DNA of 64,000 nt. Source: an uncultured Clostridium sp. (GTDB lineage Bacteria; Bacillota; Clostridia; Lachnospirales; Lachnospiraceae). A model generated the notes under the pieces. The model did not search any database. It was not told the origin of the DNA and saw only the letters and a list, made by a program, of their open reading frames with translations. The position numbers and the translations under genes are program-made. The DNA lies in contig CALAAS010000038.1 in the NCBI GenBank assembly GCA_937885015.1, positions 1 to 64,000 of the forward strand, read 5' to 3'. Numbering within the stretch: the stretch's first letter is position 1; each line of letters starts with the position of its first letter. Shown here one piece after another: positions 59,665 to 64,000 of this stretch.

Positions 59665-60999
59665 ATGAATAAAAAGAAACCAGTGGTAGCCGTGGTGGGC
59701 CGTCCCAATGTGGGAAAATCCACCCTGTTCAACGTTTTGGCAGGGGATATGATTTCCATTGTTAAGGACACGCCTGGGGTAACGAGAGACCGCATTTATG
59801 CAGACTGTACCTGGTTGAATTATGCATTTACCCTGATTGATACAGGAGGCATTGAGCCGGATTCCAAAGACATCATTTTGTCCCAGATGCGGGAACAGGC
59901 AGAGATTGCCATTGCCACAGCCGATGTGATTATTTTTATTGTGGATGTGCGTCAGGGAATGACAGACTCAGACTCCAAGGTGGCGGATATGCTCCGAAAA
60001 TCCAGAAAACCTGTGGTTCTGGCGGTAAATAAAGTGGACAGTCCGGCCAAGTTCGGCAATGATGTTTATGAATTTTATAATCTTGGCATCGGGGATCCCA
60101 TGCCAATTTCAGCTGCATCCAGACTGGGACTCGGAGATCTTCTGGATGCGGTGGTGGCCCATTTCCCTGAGGATGCTCCGGATGAGGAGGAGGATGATCG
60201 TCCAAGGATTGCCATTGTTGGAAAACCCAATGTTGGTAAATCTTCTATTATCAATAAACTTTTGGGAGAAAACAGGGTCATTGTTTCAGATATTGCGGGA
60301 ACGACGCGGGACGCCGTGGATACGGAGATCGTCCGGAACGGGACGGAATATGTGTTTATCGATACGGCGGGACTGCGGAGAAAAAGCAAGATCAAAGAGG
60401 AACTGGAGCGCTACAGCATTATCCGGACGGTAACGGCAGTGGAACGGGCCGATGTGGTTTTGGTGGTTATCGATGCCAAAGAGGGCGTGACGGAGCAGGA
60501 TGCCAAAATTGCCGGAATTGCCCATGAGCGGGGAAAGGGCATCATCGTTGTAGTCAACAAATGGGACAGCGTGGAAAAGACGGACAAAACGATTTATGAA
60601 TATACCAATAAAATCAAGACGACACTTTCTTTTATTCCCTATGCGGAATATGTGTTTGTATCGGCCCTCACGGGACAGAGGATGGGAAAGCTGTTTGAAA
60701 TGATCGATGCAGTGCGGGAGAACCAGACATTGCGGGTGGCAACCGGTGTGCTCAACGAAATCCTCATGGAGGCTGTGGCCATGCAGCAGCCGCCGTCTGA
60801 CAAGGGAAAACGCCTGAAAATCTACTACATGACCCAGGTGGCCATAAAACCGCCGACCTTTGTGGTTTTCGTCAACGATAAGGAACTGATGCATTTTTCC
60901 TACACCCGTTATCTGGAAAACCAGATCCGGAGCGCTTTCGGCTTTAAGGGAACATCATTGAAATTTCTGATCCGGGAGAGAAAGGGGAAGGAGCAGTAA
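59665..60999 (+). CDS. der: Ribosome biogenesis GTPase Der (EngA)
   Basis: The 444-residue protein has two consecutive GTPase domains: GRPNVGKST, DTGG and NKVD in the first, GKPNVGKSS, DTAGLRRK and NKWD in the second. A C-terminal KH-like domain follows (LKIYYMTQVAIKPPTFVVF). It is needed for 50S subunit assembly. The ATG at 59665 has AGCGGAGG 8 bp upstream. Its TAA overlaps the plsY ATG by one base. Confidence 0.97.
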   Translation: MNKKKPVVAVVGRPNVGKSTLFNVLAGDMISIVKDTPGVTRDRIYADCTWLNYAFTLIDTGGIEPDSKDIILSQMREQAEIAIATADVIIFIVDVRQGMTDSDSKVADMLRKSRKPVVLAVNKVDSPAKFGNDVYEFYNLGIGDPMPISAASRLGLGDLLDAVVAHFPEDAPDEEEDDRPRIAIVGKPNVGKSSIINKLLGENRVIVSDIAGTTRDAVDTEIVRNGTEYVFIDTAGLRRKSKIKEELERYSIIRTVTAVERADVVLVVIDAKEGVTEQDAKIAGIAHERGKGIIVVVNKWDSVEKTDKTIYEYTNKIKTTLSFIPYAEYVFVSALTGQRMGKLFEMIDAVRENQTLRVATGVLNEILMEAVAMQQPPSDKGKRLKIYYMTQVAIKPPTFVVFVNDKELMHFSYTRYLENQIRSAFGFKGTSLKFLIRERKGKEQ

Positions 61000-61640
61000 T
61001 GATGGAACGGTTAATCAGTATCGGGATTGGCTATCTGTTTGGACTTCTGCAGTCTGGTTATCTCTACGGGAAATCCAGACACATGGATATCAGGCAGTAC
61101 GGAAGCGGAAACGCCGGCTCCACCAATGTCCTGCGGGTTATGGGGAAAAAAGCGGGACTCATCGTATTTTTGGGTGATTTTCTCAAGGCAGTGCTGGCGA
61201 TATATGCGGTACGATTTTTCTATATGGGAAACGAAAGTGCGGATCTGTATGCTCTGTATGGAGGTCTGGGGGTTACGCTGGGCCATAACTTCCCCTTTTA
61301 TCTTCATTTTAAAGGCGGAAAGGGGATTGCCTGTATGGCCGGGATTATGACGGCCATGGATCTTCGTATTACCCTGACCTGTTTTTTGATTTTTGTCGCT
61401 GTGGTATTTTTTACGCGGTATGTGTCGCTCGGATCCATTTTTGTGGCGATTGCCTTTTTTACGGAAATGGTTATTTTCGGCGGGATGGGAAGCTATCGGG
61501 TCTTGCCGGAGACGCTTCCGGAATTTTTCACTGTGGCCGGGATTCTTTCCGGCATGGCCATCTGGAGGCATCGCAGTAATATAAAACGTTTGCTTTCTGG
61601 AACGGAAAATAAAATCGGCTCAAAAAAGCAGGCACGTTGA
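60999..61640 (+). CDS. plsY: Glycerol-3-phosphate acyltransferase PlsY
   Basis: The 213-residue membrane protein acylates glycerol 3-phosphate from acyl phosphate, the first step of phospholipid synthesis. Family motifs are GSGNAGSTNVLR, GHNFPFYLHFKGGKGIA and about five membrane helices. Its neighbour gpsA makes the substrate glycerol 3-phosphate. A second ATG at 61002 is an equal start candidate. Confidence 0.95.
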   Translation: MMERLISIGIGYLFGLLQSGYLYGKSRHMDIRQYGSGNAGSTNVLRVMGKKAGLIVFLGDFLKAVLAIYAVRFFYMGNESADLYALYGGLGVTLGHNFPFYLHFKGGKGIACMAGIMTAMDLRITLTCFLIFVAVVFFTRYVSLGSIFVAIAFFTEMVIFGGMGSYRVLPETLPEFFTVAGILSGMAIWRHRSNIKRLLSGTENKIGSKKQAR

Positions 61641-61665
61641 TGAAAGGGGAAGGAGAGTGGTCAAA

Positions 61666-62676
61666 ATGACTTCAATCGGAGTAATCGGAGCGGGAACCTG
61701 GGGAACCGCCCTTTCCATTCTGCTGGCTCAGAATGGCCATCAGGTTACGATCTGGTCGGCACTTCCGGAGGAGATCGAAGAAATGGGGTGTACAAGGCGC
61801 CATAAAAATCTTCCGGAAGCAGTGATACCGGATGATATCCGGTTGACAGAGGATCTGCGGGAGGCAATGGCGGAGAAAGATATTCTGGTAATGGCGGTTC
61901 CGTCTGTCTATGTGCGCAGCACGGCAGCCAGGATGAGGGAATTTCTGCGTTATGGACAGATTGTGGTCAACGTTGCCAAGGGGATTGAGGAAAAAAGCCT
62001 TAAAACCATGTCTCAAATCATTGAGGAAGAGGTTCCCCTGGCGGAGGTGGCGGTACTTTCGGGGCCCAGCCATGCGGAGGAGGTAAGCCGTGGCCTGCCG
62101 ACTACCTGTGTGGCAGGGGCACACCGGAAAAAAACGGCGGAATACCTGCAGTCTGTGTTTATGAGTCCGGTATTCCGGGTATACACCAGTCCAGACATGT
62201 TGGGAATTGAGGTGGGAGCCGCACTGAAAAACGTGATAGCCCTGGCGGCAGGAATTGCCGATGGTCTTGGGTATGGAGACAACTCTAAGGCGGCACTGAT
62301 TACCAGAGGAATTGCGGAGATCACGCGCCTTGGTGTGGAGATGGGAGGAAATGCCCTGACTTTTTCCGGACTTTCCGGAATTGGAGATCTGATTGTAACA
62401 TGTGCCAGCATGCACAGCCGGAACCGGCGGGCAGGTATTCTTATTGGAAAGGGGTATTCCATGGAAGCCGCCATGAGGGAAGTGCAGATGGTGGTAGAGG
62501 GGGTTTATTCAGCCAAAGCGGGACTTCTGTTGGCTCAGAAGTATCAGTGTGACATGCCCATCGTAGAACAGGTCAATCAGGTTCTGTTTGAGGGAAAAGA
62601 TCCCAGAGAGGCTGTGACAGATCTGATGCTGCGGGACAGACGGATCGAATCCAGCGGACTCCCCTGGGAGGGATAA
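61666..62676 (+). CDS. gpsA: NAD(P)H-dependent glycerol-3-phosphate dehydrogenase
   Basis: The 336-residue enzyme reduces dihydroxyacetone phosphate to glycerol 3-phosphate. It has the dinucleotide-binding loop GAGTWGTAL, VAKGIE, LSGPSHAEEV, the catalytic-lysine segment GAALKNVIALAAG and FSGLSGIGDLIVTC. The ATG at 61666 follows AAGGAGAG; a GTG at 61657 is too close to the SD. plsY and gpsA together supply lysophosphatidate. Confidence 0.96.
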   Translation: MTSIGVIGAGTWGTALSILLAQNGHQVTIWSALPEEIEEMGCTRRHKNLPEAVIPDDIRLTEDLREAMAEKDILVMAVPSVYVRSTAARMREFLRYGQIVVNVAKGIEEKSLKTMSQIIEEEVPLAEVAVLSGPSHAEEVSRGLPTTCVAGAHRKKTAEYLQSVFMSPVFRVYTSPDMLGIEVGAALKNVIALAAGIADGLGYGDNSKAALITRGIAEITRLGVEMGGNALTFSGLSGIGDLIVTCASMHSRNRRAGILIGKGYSMEAAMREVQMVVEGVYSAKAGLLLAQKYQCDMPIVEQVNQVLFEGKDPREAVTDLMLRDRRIESSGLPWEG

Positions 62677-62731
62677 GGATTTTGTTGGATGTCCTGGTTG
62701 GACGGACGAATGTCTGTGCAGAAAAAACAGA

Positions 62732-62765
62732 GGCTATTATAACTCGGTGGAATGGCTTTTATAAC
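62732..62765. repeat. Short direct repeat after gpsA
   Basis: GGCTATTATAAC at 62732-62743 recurs as GGCTTTTATAAC at 62754-62765, 22 bp apart (two helical turns) with one mismatch. It is in the 271-bp gap after gpsA. Function unknown. Confidence 0.35.
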
Positions 62766-62781
62766 CACAGGTTTGAACTGA

Positions 62782-62830
62782 GGGAGAATTAACTGGAAAA
62801 ATGCATTTTTCAGCTAATTCTCCCTTTTTT
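62782..62830 (+). terminator. Terminator after gpsA
   Basis: A long near-perfect stem, from GGGAGAATTA (62782-62791) to TAATTCTCCC (62815-62824) with inner CTG/CAG pairing, ends in six T. Confidence 0.9.
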
Positions 62831-62844
62831 GCCAGGTTTTTGTA

Positions 62845-62873
62845 TTGACAATTCACAGTGATAAACTTATAAT
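62845..62873 (+). promoter_or_regulatory. Consensus promoter of the LivJ-like gene
   Basis: TTGACA (62845-62850), 17 bp, TATAAT (62868-62873): a perfect vegetative consensus. A 74-nt leader leads to the start codon. Confidence 0.9.
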
Positions 62874-62947
62874 TGCTTCAATCAAAGATGTGTCAGAAAT
62901 GTCCATTTTTCAAGGCTTTTCGGGCAGCAAAGGGAGGACTGATTTTT

Positions 62948-64000
62948 ATGAAAAAGAAAATGGTAAGTTTGGGATTAGCAGCGATGATGGCCATGTCCCT
63001 GACCGCCTGCGGTGGATCCGGGGCAGAGCCTGCAGAGGATGCAGAGGCTAAAACAGAGGCAGCAGCTGGCGAAGAGGCGAAAGAAGGCGCCGCTTCGGAG
63101 GGCGGCGTGTTTAAAATAGGCGGTATTGGCCCAATCACCGGTGCAGCCGCCGCTTATGGTGAGGCTGTAAGAAATGGAATTGAGCTGGCAGTGAATGAGA
63201 TCAATGAGGCTGGCGGTGTAAATGGCGCGATGCTGGAACTCAACTTTCAGGATGATGAAAACGATCCGGAGAAGGCAATCAATGCTTACAATACCCTGAA
63301 AGATTGGGAGATGCAGATGCTGGTTGGAACCGTAACCTCCAAGCCATGTATTGCAGTGGCAGCTGAAACGGCGGCTGATAACCTGTTCCAGATTACGCCG
63401 TCAGGTTCTGCGGTAGAGTCTATTTCCGGCGACAATGCATTCCGGATCTGTTTTTCCGATCCAGATCAGGGACGGGCATCTGCTCAGTATATCGGCGAGC
63501 ATCAGCTGGCAACCAAGATTGCCATTATTTATGACAGCTCCAGCGAGTATTCCGATGGAATCCGCGAATCCTTCGTGGCAGAGGCGGCAAATCAGAATCT
63601 GGAGATCGTAACCACAGAGGCTTTTACAGCGGATACCAACACGGATTTCTCTGTGCAGCTGGATAAGGCAAAGGAGTCAGGTGCGGAGCTGGTTTTCCTC
63701 CCGATTTACTATCAGGAGGCATCCACGATCCTGAAACAGGCCAGCGACAAAGGCTTTGAGACTACGTTCTTCGGCTGCGACGGTATGGATGGAATTTTGA
63801 GCGTGCAGGGATTTGATGGCGCTCTGGCAGAGGGACTGATGTTCCTGACACCGTTCTCTGTGGATGAGGAGAGCAGTCAGGAATTCGTAACCAAATACCG
63901 CGATGCTTATGGGATTGATCCCCTTCAGTTCTCGGCAGATGCATACGATGCCGTATATGCAATCAAGACTGCCGCAGAGAAGGCAGGCGTTACGCCGGAT
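62948..64000 (+). CDS. LivJ-type ABC substrate-binding lipoprotein (3' end outside window)
   Basis: The frame runs open from the ATG at 62948 to the window end (351 codons), so the gene is cut by the window and not broken. A lipoprotein signal peptide (KKKMVSLGLAAMMAM, lipobox-like SLTAC) and an acidic Ala/Glu linker lead into a Leu/Ile/Val-type periplasmic binding fold: FKIGGIGPITGAAAAYG, GIELAVNEINEAGGVNG, DPEKAINAYN. It should bind a branched-chain or other amino acid for permease and ATPase genes expected just downstream. An AGGGAGG SD lies about 11 bp upstream. Confidence 0.9.
   Translation, partial: MKKKMVSLGLAAMMAMSLTACGGSGAEPAEDAEAKTEAAAGEEAKEGAASEGGVFKIGGIGPITGAAAAYGEAVRNGIELAVNEINEAGGVNGAMLELNFQDDENDPEKAINAYNTLKDWEMQMLVGTVTSKPCIAVAAETAADNLFQITPSGSAVESISGDNAFRICFSDPDQGRASAQYIGEHQLATKIAIIYDSSSEYSDGIRESFVAEAANQNLEIVTTEAFTADTNTDFSVQLDKAKESGAELVFLPIYYQEASTILKQASDKGFETTFFGCDGMDGILSVQGFDGALAEGLMFLTPFSVDEESSQEFVTKYRDAYGIDPLQFSADAYDAVYAIKTAAEKAGVTPD

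Overview
The window comes from the chromosome of a low-to-mid GC Firmicute. It is most likely a spore-forming Clostridia member of the Lachnospiraceae type. The evidence is the gene order (tepA-ftsK, priA-def-fmt-rsmB-rlmN-prpC-prkC-rsgA-rpe-thiN, yicC-gmk-rpoZ, pgsA-cinA, yloU-fakA-recG, der-plsY-gpsA), a GerW sporulation protein, strong SD sequences and TTGACA/TATAAT promoters. Genus and species cannot be fixed from the sequence alone. Nearly all genes are on the plus strand; rqcH, rpmB and prs are the exceptions. I saw no rRNA, tRNA, CRISPR array or complete insertion sequence.

Region 1 (1-3160) is an AT-richer accessory patch: a small unknown ORF, a DUF3990 (ADP-ribosyltransferase-like) gene overlapping an XRE-type HTH gene in toxin-antitoxin style, and an AAA/DUF4143 ATPase. 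Region 2 (3189-18022) carries metabolic and surface genes: metY, cardiolipin synthase, an M19 dipeptidase, a Na/Pi symporter with a PhoB/PhoR-type pair behind phased Pho-box-like repeats, a three-gene ABC importer of unknown substrate, and two tandemly duplicated SH3-NlpC/P60 wall hydrolases.

Region 3 (18093-36858) is a long housekeeping block: tepA, ftsK, murE, murF, priA, def, fmt, a zinc peptidase, rsmB, rlmN, the PrpC/PrkC phosphatase-kinase pair, rsgA, rpe and thiN. It links DNA segregation and restart, wall precursor synthesis, start-Met processing, rRNA modification and ribosome assembly. Region 4 (37003-41097) has an ECF S component with pyridoxamine kinase (probable vitamin B6 uptake and salvage), serS and an ApgM-type mutase. 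Region 5 (41098-41518) is a 421-bp gene-free stretch holding a structured repeat interrupted by a 193-bp MITE, and the rqcH terminator.

Region 6 (41519-62676) has rqcH divergent from yicC-gmk-rpoZ-rimO-pgsA-cinA, then two unknown genes, DUF2953-gerW, a 45-aa membrane peptide gene, rpmB divergent from yloU-fakA-recG, a GNAT gene, prs, and DUF512-der-plsY-gpsA. Region 7 (62845-64000) starts a LivJ-type binding protein that runs off the window.

The least explained structure is non-coding. A roughly 130-bp multi-hairpin repeat occurs as three copies plus arm fragments, and one copy was split by a small inverted-repeat element with a target duplication. The most system-like coding module is the ART/XRE pair at the left edge.
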